A DNA stretch of 64,000 nucleotides, taken from contig NZ_CP011663.1 in NCBI RefSeq assembly GCF_001020205.1, positions 3,534,001 through 3,598,000 of the forward strand, written 5' to 3'. Source of the stretch: Clostridium sporogenes (GTDB taxonomy: Bacteria > Bacillota > Clostridia > Clostridiales > Clostridiaceae). Numbering within the stretch: position 1 is the first letter of the stretch; every line of letters starts with the position of its first letter. Shown piece after piece: positions 25,357 through 34,773 of this stretch. Under the pieces are notes generated by a model. That model ran no database searches. It was not told the origin of the DNA and saw nothing but the letters and a program-made list of their open reading frames with translations. Made by a program: the position numbers and the translations under genes.

Positions 25357-26247
25357 TTATTTTTCATTATAATAATTTTCTAAAATATTCTCAATCTCAT
25401 CATGACTAAAAACATATGCTTTATTACAAAAATGACATTTTAATTCTTCCTCTTTGCCTTCATCATATATTTCTTTTAAATCCTTTTGTCCTATACTAGC
25501 CAAAGCTCTTTCTACCTTTTCTCGTGAACAATCACATCTATATTCTGGTACTATGCTTTCTAATATATTTAAATCCATATCTTCAAATATGTATTCTAAT
25601 ATTTCCTCTATGGTCATTCCCTTTGAAATCATTTCTGTAATAGAAGGTATTTCTTCTAATCTATAACTTATTAAATCTGCTAACATTTCATCAGCACCAG
25701 GCATCATTTGTATTATAAATCCACCAGCTGATTTTATAGATAAATCTTTATCCACTAATACTCCTAAACCTACCGCTGAAGGGGTTTGTTCTGATACTGT
25801 ATAATAATAAGCTAAATCTTCTCCTATTTCTCCAGTATATATAGGAACCTGCCCTATATAAGGTTCTTTCAATCCCATGTCTCTTATAACTAATAAGTTA
25901 CCATTTTTACCTATAATTCCACTTACATCTAATTTTCCCTTACTATTTGGCTGTATATCTGCTGTAGGATTACCTATATATCCTTTAACATGCCCATCTG
26001 CATAGGATGTAACTACAACACCTTTAGCAATACCACCACCATGAATTTGTAATGTTAAAGTGTCCTTTTCTGATTTTAATGTAGTTCCCATTAATGCTCC
26101 TGCTGTAAGCATTCTTCCTAAAGCAGCAGCTGCTGTTGGAGCACAATTATGCAATTTTACTCCTTCATTAACTAATTCTGTTGTTATCGCTCCTATTATT
26201 CTTACCTGTCCATCCTTAGCAATGGCTTTTACTAATCTATCTTTCAT
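25357..26247 (-). CDS. hslO: Redox-regulated chaperone Hsp33
   Basis: 296 residues, normal length. The C-terminal zinc site is visible as CDC near residue 237 and CHFC near 270. When these four Cys form disulfides, the holdase becomes active during oxidative heat stress. The N-terminal substrate domain has TAAAALGRMLTAGALMG. It is cytoplasmic and a single gene with its own AGGTGA ribosome site. It lies between a methyltransferase gene and the tRNA promoter. Confidence 0.97.
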   Translation of the reverse strand: MKDRLVKAIAKDGQVRIIGAITTELVNEGVKLHNCAPTAAAALGRMLTAGALMGTTLKSEKDTLTLQIHGGGIAKGVVVTSYADGHVKGYIGNPTADIQPNSKGKLDVSGIIGKNGNLLVIRDMGLKEPYIGQVPIYTGEIGEDLAYYYTVSEQTPSAVGLGVLVDKDLSIKSAGGFIIQMMPGADEMLADLISYRLEEIPSITEMISKGMTIEEILEYIFEDMDLNILESIVPEYRCDCSREKVERALASIGQKDLKEIYDEGKEEELKCHFCNKAYVFSHDEIENILENYYNEK

Positions 26248-26284
26248 TTAAATTCACCTAACCTTCATAATTTTAATTTGAAAA

Positions 26285-27025
26285 CTATTTAGTCAATATA
26301 TAAACTATTCTTTCTGTTGTTTCTTCAATTTTTTTATCCTCATAATTGTCTAAAGTTCTTAATATTTTAAATCCATTATTTATTATAATTTCTTCTATTT
26401 CTTCTTCTTTATAAGCTCTTTCTTTGTGTTCTTCATCAAATCTTATATAATCATTTTCATCTTCTCTTATAAAAAATGTAATATCCATATTGGTAATATT
26501 ATTTTCTGTAGAGTTTCTCCATATATACGTAATCTCTTCATCATCATAGCTAAAGAGATTGTTTCCTAAAATATTATTTAATTTATAGTAAGAGTTTATA
26601 TCAAATATAAATAATCCATCTTCTTTTAAATGATTGTATACATTTTTAAACAGGTTATTTAATGATTTTTTTTCTAATATATAATTTATACCGTCTAAAC
26701 AACAGGTTATTAAGTTAAAAGTTTTATTTAATTTTAAATCACATATGTTTTGACATACTAATTTACCTTTTATATTATTTTCTCTAAACTTATTCTCAGC
26801 TTCAGTTAACATATCATAAGAAAGATCTACCGCCCATACACTTTTAAAATACGGAGATACTTGTATTGTTAAATTTCCAGTACCACAAGCTAAATCTAAA
26901 TAATCCATCTTACTTAAGTTAATTTCATCACATATATTTGTTATAGTTTTAGCCCATTTCTTATAATTTATATCCTCATTTATAAGTTCATCATATATAT
27001 GGGCAAATTCTCTATAACATTCCAT
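26285..27025 (-). CDS. Class I SAM-dependent methyltransferase
   Basis: 246 residues. SAM motif I LDLACGTGNLTIQ (about 43-55), an acidic residue after strand 2 (VWAVDLSYDML) and motif post-II (FNLITCCLDGINYI) are visible. It resembles the small-molecule methyltransferase group common in Clostridium; the substrate cannot be told from sequence. AAGGAG precedes the ATG. It lies directly after the terminator of the small spore protein gene and before hslO, possibly with separate transcripts. Confidence 0.85.
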   Translation of the reverse strand: MECYREFAHIYDELINEDINYKKWAKTITNICDEINLSKMDYLDLACGTGNLTIQVSPYFKSVWAVDLSYDMLTEAENKFRENNIKGKLVCQNICDLKLNKTFNLITCCLDGINYILEKKSLNNLFKNVYNHLKEDGLFIFDINSYYKLNNILGNNLFSYDDEEITYIWRNSTENNITNMDITFFIREDENDYIRFDEEHKERAYKEEEIEEIIINNGFKILRTLDNYEDKKIEETTERIVYILTK

Positions 27026-27056
27026 CGCTAAACTCTCCTTAATTTATAAAAAATAT

Positions 27057-27095
27057 ACTTACCTAATAAATATTATATACTTTTATTAGGTAAGT
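27057..27095 (-). terminator. Terminator after the SASP gene
   Basis: A 14-bp perfect stem ACTTACCTAATAAA/TTTATTAGGTAAGT with an 11-nt loop, followed on the - strand by ATATTTTTT. Confidence 0.88.
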
Positions 27096-27111
27096 CAATA
27101 GATTAGCGTTT

Positions 27112-27384
27112 TTATTGCATGCTATTTTTAATTTCACTCATCATTAATATTTCTTCATTTTTAGGAAGTTTCAGCTCTTTTTTTCTCTTAGTCATTATAC
27201 CGCCTATTCTTCCTGTTTCTTCTGAGGTTAACCCTCCCCACCCTAATTGGTCTACTTTATCTTGTAGCCCAAGTTCCGTTGCTATTTCATACTTCATTTT
27301 TTCTCTTAATTTTTCCTCTTTAGTAAGCTCCTTATTAGCTTTAATTTTAGATTTTATTACTTTTTTTAAAGGAGTCTTTGTCAT
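27112..27384 (-). CDS. Divergent alpha/beta-type small acid-soluble spore protein
   Basis: 90 residues. The core KYEIATELGLQDKVDQLGW and GLTSEETGRIGGIMTKRKK reproduces the alpha/beta SASP layout. It has a GPR-protease-like site (EIATE) and the G-x-L-T-S ... G-x-x-G-G-x-M-x-K-R DNA-binding block. The first 28 residues are unusually Lys-rich, and the last 15 go beyond the typical C-terminus. SASPs coat spore DNA and protect it from UV and heat. A good GGAGG precedes the ATG. No clear SigG promoter was recognised. Confidence 0.82.
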   Translation of the reverse strand: MTKTPLKKVIKSKIKANKELTKEEKLREKMKYEIATELGLQDKVDQLGWGGLTSEETGRIGGIMTKRKKELKLPKNEEILMMSEIKNSMQ

Positions 27385-27432
27385 TTATATCCCTCCATAC
27401 AAATAATTTATTATTATTATTTGCCTTGTAGG

Positions 27433-27480
27433 GGTATTTTATACCATTATAAAAAGAGACTAAAATACCAGCCTCTTTTT
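27433..27480 (-). other. Two overlapping, mutually exclusive inverted repeats before the SASP gene
   Basis: GGTATTTTA/TAAAATACC (27433-27441 with 27461-27469) overlaps AAAAAGAG/CTCTTTTT (27451-27458 with 27473-27480). Only one can form at a time. The second resembles a weak terminator on either strand. Confidence 0.4.
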
Positions 27481-27577
27481 TACTATATATTATTTACTTT
27501 CTTCTTCCTTCTGTGATACATATTTCAAATCTAATTTAAAGCTGAAAAAGAATTATAATCTTTTCTAGCATAAACAA

Positions 27578-27607
27578 TGGGAGCATATGTTTAAATATAC
27601 ACTCCCA
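27578..27607 (-). terminator. Probable terminator of the opp operon
   Basis: TGGGAG/CTCCCA with an inner ATAT/ATAT pairing, 48 bases after oppF. The T-run is weak (TTGTTT). Confidence 0.45.
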
Positions 27608-27654
27608 CTACTTTTAAATTTATAATTATTTTTGTTTTTTATTTATAATAATTT

Positions 27655-28614
27655 TTAGTCAAACAAATGACAAGAAACAAAATGACCCTTTTCTCTTTCT
27701 TTAAGTTCCGGTCTTTCTTTTTTACAAATTTCCTTTGCATACTTACATCTTGCTGCAAACTTACATCCTGGTTTAGGATTTATAGGACTTGGAACTTCTC
27801 CATGAAGCATAATTCTTTCTCTCTCTCTTCCTACTTTAGGATCTGGAACAGGTATAGCAGACAATAAGGCTTTTGTATAGGGATGAAGTGGATTTTCATA
27901 TAATTCTTGGCTATCAGACAACTCCACCACATTCCCCAAATACATTACTCCTACTCTATCAGATATATGTCTTACCATAGAAAGATCATGAGCTATAAAT
28001 AAATAAGTAAGCCCCAATTTATTTTGAAGGTCTATAAGCAAATTTACAACCTGCGCTTGTATAGATACATCCAAAGCTGATATAGGTTCATCACATACTA
28101 TAAACTTAGGCTCTATAGCTAACGCTCTTGCTATTCCAATTCGCTGCCTTTGTCCACCTGAAAATTCATGTGGAAATCTAGAGGCATGTTCTTTATTTAA
28201 TCCAACTAAACTTAACAATTCATATATTTTATTAAGTCTTTCTCTTCCTGTATAAATCTCATGAATATCTATACCCTCTCCTACTATATCCGCAACTGTC
28301 ATCCTTGGATTTAAAGAAGCATATGGATCTTGGAAAATTATTTGTGCTTCTTTAGTAAACTCTCTTTTTTCTTTTTTACTAAAATTATGAATGTTTACCC
28401 CTTCAAATATAACTTCTCCCTCTGTAGCTTCATATAAACCTAATATAGTTCTTCCACAAGTGGTTTTACCACAGCCTGATTCTCCAACAAGCCCTAAAGT
28501 TTCCCCCTTTCTTATATCAAAACTTACTCCATCTACTGCTTTTAAAATAGCATCCTTTCCAACTTTAAAATGTTTTTTTAAATTTCTAACTTCTATTAAG
28601 TTTTCATTCCCCAT
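27655..28614 (-). CDS. oppF: Oligopeptide ABC importer ATPase OppF
   Basis: 319 residues. Walker A GESGCGKTT (about 44-52), signature FSGGQRQRIGIARAL, Walker B FIVCDEPISALD and the switch His are intact. The C-terminal oligopeptide-transporter extension has Cys-rich GCKFAARCKYAKEICKKERP, which in this family can carry an iron-sulfur site. It pairs with OppD to energise OppBC. Its start overlaps the oppD stop by one base. Last gene of oppABCDF. Confidence 0.96.
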   Translation of the reverse strand: MGNENLIEVRNLKKHFKVGKDAILKAVDGVSFDIRKGETLGLVGESGCGKTTCGRTILGLYEATEGEVIFEGVNIHNFSKKEKREFTKEAQIIFQDPYASLNPRMTVADIVGEGIDIHEIYTGRERLNKIYELLSLVGLNKEHASRFPHEFSGGQRQRIGIARALAIEPKFIVCDEPISALDVSIQAQVVNLLIDLQNKLGLTYLFIAHDLSMVRHISDRVGVMYLGNVVELSDSQELYENPLHPYTKALLSAIPVPDPKVGRERERIMLHGEVPSPINPKPGCKFAARCKYAKEICKKERPELKEREKGHFVSCHLFD

Positions 28615-29636
28615 TATTTCTCACCTCCAGATAAAAAAGAGCTATGAACTTTAGGTGCCATAGTATCCTGTAACCAGCATGAAACTTCATGAGTTTCTGT
28701 TAATTTTGTTACTTCTGGCATCTGTTCTTTACATATTTTCATACAATGTTCACATCTTGATGCAAAAGGACATCCTTTTGGTGGTTTAATTAAATCTGGA
28801 GGAGTTCCTTCTAAGGAGTAAAGTTCTCCCTTATGCTTTGTATCCAATCTTGGTACTGATTGAAGCAACGCCCAAGTATAAGGATGTTTTGGCTTATAAA
28901 ATATTTCATCTGTAATTCCTCTTTCTATAATTTGCCCTGCATACATAACCTGTATCCTATGAGCTGTATCTGCAACCACCCCTAAATCATGAGTTATCAT
29001 TATAACTGCTGTATTTAATTTTTTTTGCAGCTCTCCTATGAGATCCATTATTTGAGCTTGAATAGTTACATCTAATGCTGTAGTAGGCTCATCTGCTATG
29101 AGTATTTTAGGATCACAGGCTAATGCTATAGCTATCATAGCTCTTTGTCTCATTCCACCTGAAAATTCATGTGGATATTGATTAGCTCTTTTTTCAGCAT
29201 TAGGTATATTAACTAATTGCAATATATTAACAGCTTCTTTAAAAGCTTCTGATTTGTTCATTCCACGATGGATAATTAAACTTTCAGCTATTTGTTTTCC
29301 AACCTTCATTGTAGGATTAAGAGAAGTCATAGGATCTTGAAATATCATGCTTATATCAGCCCCTCTTAACTGTCTTAATTCCTGTTCCTTCATATCTAAT
29401 ATATTTTTATCATTAAAAATTATTTCAGATCCTTCTTTAATTTCTCCTGGTGGTTCTTGTATTAATCTCATTATAGCCTTAGCTGTTACAGTTTTCCCAC
29501 ATCCTGACTCTCCCACTATAGCAAGGGTTTCTCCTTTGTTAAGATGAAAGTTTATATTTCTAACAGATTGTACTTCACCTGCATAGGTATGATAAGAAAC
29601 CTTTAAATTTCTTACCTCTAATATTCTTTCCATCAT
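28614..29636 (-). CDS. oppD: Oligopeptide ABC importer ATPase OppD
   Basis: 340 residues. Walker A GESGCGKTV, signature FSGGMRQRAMIAIAL, Walker B ILIADEPTTALD, and the family extension GCPFASRCEHCMKICKEQMP near residue 285. It pairs with OppF as the motor of the peptide importer. A second ATG (Met2) directly follows the first; either gives the same protein apart from one residue. GGAGG precedes it. Confidence 0.96.
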   Translation of the reverse strand: MMERILEVRNLKVSYHTYAGEVQSVRNINFHLNKGETLAIVGESGCGKTVTAKAIMRLIQEPPGEIKEGSEIIFNDKNILDMKEQELRQLRGADISMIFQDPMTSLNPTMKVGKQIAESLIIHRGMNKSEAFKEAVNILQLVNIPNAEKRANQYPHEFSGGMRQRAMIAIALACDPKILIADEPTTALDVTIQAQIMDLIGELQKKLNTAVIMITHDLGVVADTAHRIQVMYAGQIIERGITDEIFYKPKHPYTWALLQSVPRLDTKHKGELYSLEGTPPDLIKPPKGCPFASRCEHCMKICKEQMPEVTKLTETHEVSCWLQDTMAPKVHSSFLSGGEK

Positions 29637-29647
29637 ATCCCCCTCCT

Positions 29648-30565
29648 TTATTGACGCATCTTAGGATCAAGAGCATCCCTTAATCCATCACCTAGCAGAT
29701 TAAATGATAGCATAGTCAAACTTATAAATAAAGCAGGGAAAAACAGTTGATAAGGGTAAAACATTAGGTTTGGTTGTGCCGCTGATGCCAAAGAACCCCA
29801 ACTAGTATTTGGTGATTGTATACCTAGTCCTATATAACTTAAAAAAGCTTCTCCAAATATAAATGATGGAACATCTAAAGTAATGTTAACAATTAATATA
29901 CCCATAGTATTTGGTAGTAAATGTTTCTTTATTATTCTTGAAGGCTTAGCCCCTAAAGCTTGAGCTGCTAACACATACTCTTGCTCTCTTATTTGTAAAA
30001 TTTGTCCTCTTATTATTCTAGCCATACCACACCAACCAGTTATAGTCATTGCTATTACTAAAGATATAACCCCTTTTCCTAATATAAGAGAAATTATAAT
30101 AACAACTATTAAATAGGGAACGCTTAATAATATCTCTACTATTCTCATCATTATATCATCAACCATTCCACCAAAATAACCAGATATTCCACCATATATA
30201 ACTCCAATTGTCATTTCTATAATAGTTCCCAAAATTCCTATTATTATAGAAACTCTTCCACCTTTCCATACTCTAGCAAATAAATCTCTACCTAACATAT
30301 CTGTTCCAAACCAATGATCAGAATTAGGCACCATATTTACAATATTAGAATCTGTAACCCAATATTTATATGGAGTTAAATAGGGTCCTATTATTGTCAT
30401 TAAAGCTATTAATATAAGTAATATTAATGACCCTATGGCTACTTTGTTTTGCTTTAGTCTTCTCCAAGCATCCTGCCAATAAGTTATATTAGGTCTATTT
30501 ATTTCATTAGATGCATTTTTGTCTATTCCTATTATTTCAAACTTATCTTTACTTATTTCAGCCAT
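29648..30565 (-). CDS. oppC: Oligopeptide ABC importer permease OppC
   Basis: 305 residues. The N-terminal OppC-type cytoplasmic segment (RPNITYWQDAWRRLKQNKVAIGS) is followed by six membrane segments. The EAA loop near 200 (EYVLAAQALGAKPSRIIKKHLLPN) docks the ATPases. A typical DALDPKMR ending is present. It forms the membrane channel with OppB. Confidence 0.95.
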   Translation of the reverse strand: MAEISKDKFEIIGIDKNASNEINRPNITYWQDAWRRLKQNKVAIGSLILLILIALMTIIGPYLTPYKYWVTDSNIVNMVPNSDHWFGTDMLGRDLFARVWKGGRVSIIIGILGTIIEMTIGVIYGGISGYFGGMVDDIMMRIVEILLSVPYLIVVIIISLILGKGVISLVIAMTITGWCGMARIIRGQILQIREQEYVLAAQALGAKPSRIIKKHLLPNTMGILIVNITLDVPSFIFGEAFLSYIGLGIQSPNTSWGSLASAAQPNLMFYPYQLFFPALFISLTMLSFNLLGDGLRDALDPKMRQ

Positions 30566-30580
30566 TTTTCTCCCCCCTTA

Positions 30581-31510
30581 TTATTTTGAGTTTGTAATTC
30601 TAATTCTTGGATCTATAATTCCATATAATATATCTACAACTAACAAAGAAAATATATAAAGAGCAGCCATAAATACAGTAAGTCCCATAATCATAGAATA
30701 ATCCATATTATTTACAGCTCCAACAAAAGAGCTTCCTAATCCCGGTATACCATATATACTTTCAATAACAAAAGATCCTGTTAATATACTTGCTATTTGA
30801 GGCCCTAATATAGTTATACTAGGAAGAATAGCATTTCTTATTATATGTTTCCAAACTAAAGAAACCTTTGATACCCCCTTTGCTTTTGCTGTCAATATAT
30901 AATCTTGTCCTAAAACATCCAAGCACTCATTCCTCATGTATCTTGCATATATAGCTAAAGGACTTAAGCTTAAAGCTATAGTAGGAAGTATAGTATACTT
31001 TGCACCACCCCAACCAGTAGTTGGCAATATCATGAATTTAACTGTAAACATATATTGAAGTAGTGCTGCAAAAACAAAACTTGGTATAGAAACACCAATC
31101 AAGGCTAAAAACATAACTATATAATCTGGCCATTTATTTCTTTTAAAGGCTGCCACAACCCCTAATATTATTCCTAATACGAACCCTAAGAATACTGCTT
31201 GAATGCCTATTCGTGCTGATGCTGGCAATCCATCTTTTATAACTGTATTTACACTTCTTCCTGCAAAAGCTAGAGAATCTCCTAAATCACCCTTTAATAA
31301 ATTTTTTATATAAACCACATATTGTGTTGTTAATGGTTTATCTAATCCATATTTAGCATAATAATTAGCTCTTATTTGTGGTGGTAATCTTTTAGCACTA
31401 GATGCTAATGGATCTCCTGGTATAGCATGCATTAGCATAAAAGTTATGGTTATTACTATCCATAAAGTAAGCAACATATATCCTAATCTTTTTAAGATAT
31501 ACTTAAACAT
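30581..31510 (-). CDS. oppB: Oligopeptide ABC importer permease OppB
   Basis: 309 residues. It starts with the family pattern YILKRLGYMLLTLWIVITITF, then has an MHAIPGDP loop and six membrane segments. The EAA loop DYILTAKAKGVSKVSLVWKHIIRN lies near 205 and the end is GIIDPRIR. First permease gene of the operon, 80 bases after oppA, with an intercistronic hairpin in that gap. Confidence 0.95.
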   Translation of the reverse strand: MFKYILKRLGYMLLTLWIVITITFMLMHAIPGDPLASSAKRLPPQIRANYYAKYGLDKPLTTQYVVYIKNLLKGDLGDSLAFAGRSVNTVIKDGLPASARIGIQAVFLGFVLGIILGVVAAFKRNKWPDYIVMFLALIGVSIPSFVFAALLQYMFTVKFMILPTTGWGGAKYTILPTIALSLSPLAIYARYMRNECLDVLGQDYILTAKAKGVSKVSLVWKHIIRNAILPSITILGPQIASILTGSFVIESIYGIPGLGSSFVGAVNNMDYSMIMGLTVFMAALYIFSLLVVDILYGIIDPRIRITNSK

Positions 31511-31548
31511 CTTTACCCCTCCCCAATATATTTTTATGTAACTTATAA

Positions 31549-31575
31549 CAGCAGAGCCATTAAAAGGCTCTGCTG
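31549..31575 (-). promoter_or_regulatory. Intercistronic hairpin between oppA and oppB
   Basis: A 10-bp perfect stem CAGCAGAGCC/GGCTCTGCTG with a 7-nt loop lies 15 bases after the oppA stop. No clear T-run follows. It probably protects the oppA mRNA 3' end or partly terminates, giving more binding protein than transporter. Confidence 0.7.
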
Positions 31576-31590
31576 CATATAATCATACTA

Positions 31591-33273
31591 TTACTCTCTG
31601 CCTTCTGTATAGGCATATTTAACATCATATAAAGAACCAAATTGTGGAACCATTATTCCCTTTACATATTTTCTTTGATAAATATTTCTAGCTCTATAAA
31701 CTGCTGGTGCTATTACAGCATCTTCATATAATAATATTTCTTCAGCTTCTTTAAATAATTTCATTCTTTCTTCATTCTTTTCTTCTGGTAACAATGCAGC
31801 TTTTTTAATTAATTCATCATATTTTGTATTTGAGTAATTTGTTGGGAGAGCTTTGGCTCCAGTCATCCACAAATCAAATTCTGTCATAGGATCATCATAA
31901 TCTCCTGTCCAAGCCATACCAGATATTTCATATTCCGCATTATTTATTCTTTTCATGTATACTGGCCATTGAACATATTCTATATTTACTTTGACCCCTA
32001 AAGCTTTTTGATACATCTCTTGGAAAAATTCGCAAATTTCTTTTTGTTGATCACTTGTAGAGCCTGTTAAATAATTTACTGTTACTTTACTTGGATCAGA
32101 ATCCATTCCTAATTCTTTTAATCCTTCAACTAAAAGTTTCTTTGGATCTTGATTTTCTTCTTTTAATTTCTTGATTGGTTCTTCTTTAGCTTCTTTTCTA
32201 AATTCTTTATCCCCTATTTGTAATGAAAGTGGAACAAATCCATAGGCTGGTGTAAAGTCATTTTTAAATAAAGTTTTTGAAACCTCTTCTCTATTAATAG
32301 CTAAAGAAAAAGCTTTTCTTACTTTAGCGTTGCTAAATAATTTAACTTTTTGATTAAAGAATTCAATATTTGTTGCTGGTTCAATAACTTTTTTCACTTC
32401 AAATTTATCAGCTTTTTTGAACTTTTCTTTCCATTCTGGTTTTTGAACATTACTGAAATCTATTCCTCCATTTAGAAGCTCTTGCATTCTAGCAGATTCA
32501 TTATTTATAATTTTCATATGAACATTATTTAATTTGACAGATTTAGCATCCCAATATTTTTCATTTTTAACTAATTCCATTTTATTCGCATGTACCCATT
32601 CCTTTATGATAAAAGGTCCACAGAATACCATATTAGAAGCCTCTGTACCAAATTTCTCTCCATACTTTTCAACTATATCCTGTCTTTGTGGCATCATTAA
32701 TTTAAAATATGTTATCTTTAAGAAATATGCACAAGGTCCAGCTAAATTTATTTCTAAAGTTTTATCATCTAAAGCTTTTACTCCAACTTCATCAGCTTTT
32801 GCTTTTCCTGCATTATATTCATTCGCATTTTTTATTGGAGCTAATAAGTAAGCATACTCTGATGCAGTTTTAGGATCTAAGTTTCTTTTTATACCATATT
32901 CATAATCCTTTGCAGTAACTTTCTTTCCATCAGACCACTCATAATCTCTTAAATGAAAAGTCCATTTTAATCCATCCTCAGATATATCCCATTTTTCTGC
33001 TCCTGCTGGCTTAACTACATCTTTACCTTTTTCATCTACTTCCAATCTTGTTAATCCATCATAAACCTCAGAAATAACCTGTGAAGAATACAAGTCTGTT
33101 GATTTAGCTGGATCTAAACTTTTAGGTTCTTCTTGCAAAATCATATTTAGATATTGTTCTTTGTCTGCACCTTTACCTCCTGATGCATTTTTCTTTCCTC
33201 CACAGCCAGTCAGCGCTACTGAAGCCAAAACAATACAAGACACTGCAGCTGCTAATAACCTTTTACTTTTCAC
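31591..33273 (-). CDS. oppA: Oligopeptide-binding lipoprotein OppA
   Basis: 560 residues with a GTG start. The lipoprotein signal is a basic MKSKRL start, a hydrophobic core and the lipobox LTGC (Cys near residue 24), followed by a Gly/Ser/Lys linker. The SBP_bac_5 domain begins NMILQEEPKSLDPAKSTDLYSSQ and includes AFSLAINREEVSK and NGGIDFSN. It is anchored outside the membrane and delivers peptides to OppBC. First gene of oppABCDF; a small palindrome lies upstream. Confidence 0.95.
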   Translation of the reverse strand: MKSKRLLAAAVSCIVLASVALTGCGGKKNASGGKGADKEQYLNMILQEEPKSLDPAKSTDLYSSQVISEVYDGLTRLEVDEKGKDVVKPAGAEKWDISEDGLKWTFHLRDYEWSDGKKVTAKDYEYGIKRNLDPKTASEYAYLLAPIKNANEYNAGKAKADEVGVKALDDKTLEINLAGPCAYFLKITYFKLMMPQRQDIVEKYGEKFGTEASNMVFCGPFIIKEWVHANKMELVKNEKYWDAKSVKLNNVHMKIINNESARMQELLNGGIDFSNVQKPEWKEKFKKADKFEVKKVIEPATNIEFFNQKVKLFSNAKVRKAFSLAINREEVSKTLFKNDFTPAYGFVPLSLQIGDKEFRKEAKEEPIKKLKEENQDPKKLLVEGLKELGMDSDPSKVTVNYLTGSTSDQQKEICEFFQEMYQKALGVKVNIEYVQWPVYMKRINNAEYEISGMAWTGDYDDPMTEFDLWMTGAKALPTNYSNTKYDELIKKAALLPEEKNEERMKLFKEAEEILLYEDAVIAPAVYRARNIYQRKYVKGIMVPQFGSLYDVKYAYTEGRE

Positions 33274-33758
33274 TAAACTTCCCCCTTTTAGCTTATTTTA
33301 TAAAAACAAGTGAAAGTTCACTTATTACCAATAAAAATTATTTTGATGCCACTGTATTTTTAATATATTTTCTTTTATTTTTATACAATATGCAAGTAAA
33401 CACTTATTGATGACACTTTTTTGTAATTTTTCAAAAATTGAATGTTAATCCACATTTAAATCATGTTATTTTAGTTTATTTTTATATTATTTTATAAATT
33501 GTTTGCAATAAATTCTTTATTTGAGCCATTTATATAGAATTAATATTTTTCCAAATATTTTAAAAAATGAAAGTTATTTTTCTTTTTTAATTTATTTTGC
33601 ACTGTTAAATTTAAATATTAAAGATATATAAAACAATATATTTTTATTTATTTTTATATACCAAAAAGCCTATATATTTTTTATCCAATCAGTTATATAA
33701 TATTATTAACTACAATAAATTACATGATTATTTATTATTGATTTGGGAGGTATATGTT
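33274..33758. other. AT-rich divergent intergenic region between oppA and asd
   Basis: This gap holds a 16-bp palindrome AAGTGAAAGTTCACTT (33308-33323) 35 bases before oppA, which could be an operator. GGGAGG for asd is at 33745-33750. No lysine riboswitch, T-box or ORF was seen, and no promoter met consensus well. Confidence 0.4.
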
Positions 33759-34751
33759 ATGAATTACAATGTAGCAGTAGTAGGAGCTACTGGAATGGTA
33801 GGAAGAAAATTTATAGAAATTTTAGAGAGTAGAAACTTTCCTATAGAAAACATCTACTTTTTTGCTTCTAAAAGGTCTGCAGGTAAAACTTTAAAGTTTA
33901 AAGCTTCTGAAATATTGGTAGAGGAATTAAAAGAAGATAATATAAAAAATAAAAAAATAGATTTCGCATTATTTTCTGCTGGTGGAGATATAAGTAAAGA
34001 ATTTGCACCTGTTTTTGTTAAATATGGTGCTACAGTAATTGACAACAGCAGTGCTTGGAGAATGAACCCGGAAGTTCCTTTAGTTGTTCCTGAAGTGAAT
34101 GCTGAAGATATAAAATGGAATAAAGGAATAATTGCAAATCCAAATTGTTCAACTATACAAGCTTTAGTGGCTTTAAAGCCTCTTCATGATAAATATAAAA
34201 TCAAAAGAATAGTATATTCAACTTATCAAGCTGTATCCGGTGCTGGTTTAAGCGGTTTTAATGATCTTAAAAATGGTTATACAGGAGAGGCACCAAAAAA
34301 ATTCTCTTATGCTATTGCAGGAAATATATTGCCACATATAGATGTATTCTTAGAAAACGGATATACAAAAGAAGAAATGAAAATGATTGATGAAACTAAA
34401 AAGATGCTTCATGATGACAGTCTAAAAATAACAGCAACTACAGCTAGAGTACCTGTATTCCATGGGCATAGTGAAAGTATAAATGTAGAGCTTGAAAAAC
34501 CTTTTGAATTAGAAGATATATTTGAAATTTACAAAAATGCTGAGGGTATAGTACTTAAAGATGATGTGGATAACTTAGTTTATCCTATGCCTATTGATGT
34601 AGCTGGTCATGACGAAGTTTATGTAGGAAGAATAAGAAGAGACTTTAGTGTAGATAATGGCTTAAATTTATGGGTAGTAGCAGATAATATTAGAAAAGGT
34701 GCTGCACTTAACGCAATTCAAATAGCTGAGCATATAATAAAAAGTAAATAA
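33759..34751 (+). CDS. asd: Aspartate-semialdehyde dehydrogenase
   Basis: The start is ATG 33759, eight bases after GGGAGG; an upstream ATT-frame Met at 33738 precedes the ribosome site. 330 residues. The NADP-binding motif VVGATGMVGRKF (about 6-17), catalytic Cys in IIANPNCSTIQ (about 130) and STYQAVSGAG are visible. The HGHSE motif lies near 238. It makes aspartate semialdehyde for the lysine/DAP, threonine and methionine branches. First gene of the local lysine set, 22 bases before dapA. Confidence 0.97.
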   Translation: MNYNVAVVGATGMVGRKFIEILESRNFPIENIYFFASKRSAGKTLKFKASEILVEELKEDNIKNKKIDFALFSAGGDISKEFAPVFVKYGATVIDNSSAWRMNPEVPLVVPEVNAEDIKWNKGIIANPNCSTIQALVALKPLHDKYKIKRIVYSTYQAVSGAGLSGFNDLKNGYTGEAPKKFSYAIAGNILPHIDVFLENGYTKEEMKMIDETKKMLHDDSLKITATTARVPVFHGHSESINVELEKPFELEDIFEIYKNAEGIVLKDDVDNLVYPMPIDVAGHDEVYVGRIRRDFSVDNGLNLWVVADNIRKGAALNAIQIAEHIIKSK

Positions 34752-34773
34752 GTAAACTTTAGGAGGTATTTTT

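Noticed and set aside
33274..33758. Lysine riboswitch before asd/dapA
   Set aside because: The conserved purine-rich core and paired helices were not found; the gap is simple AT-rich sequence.
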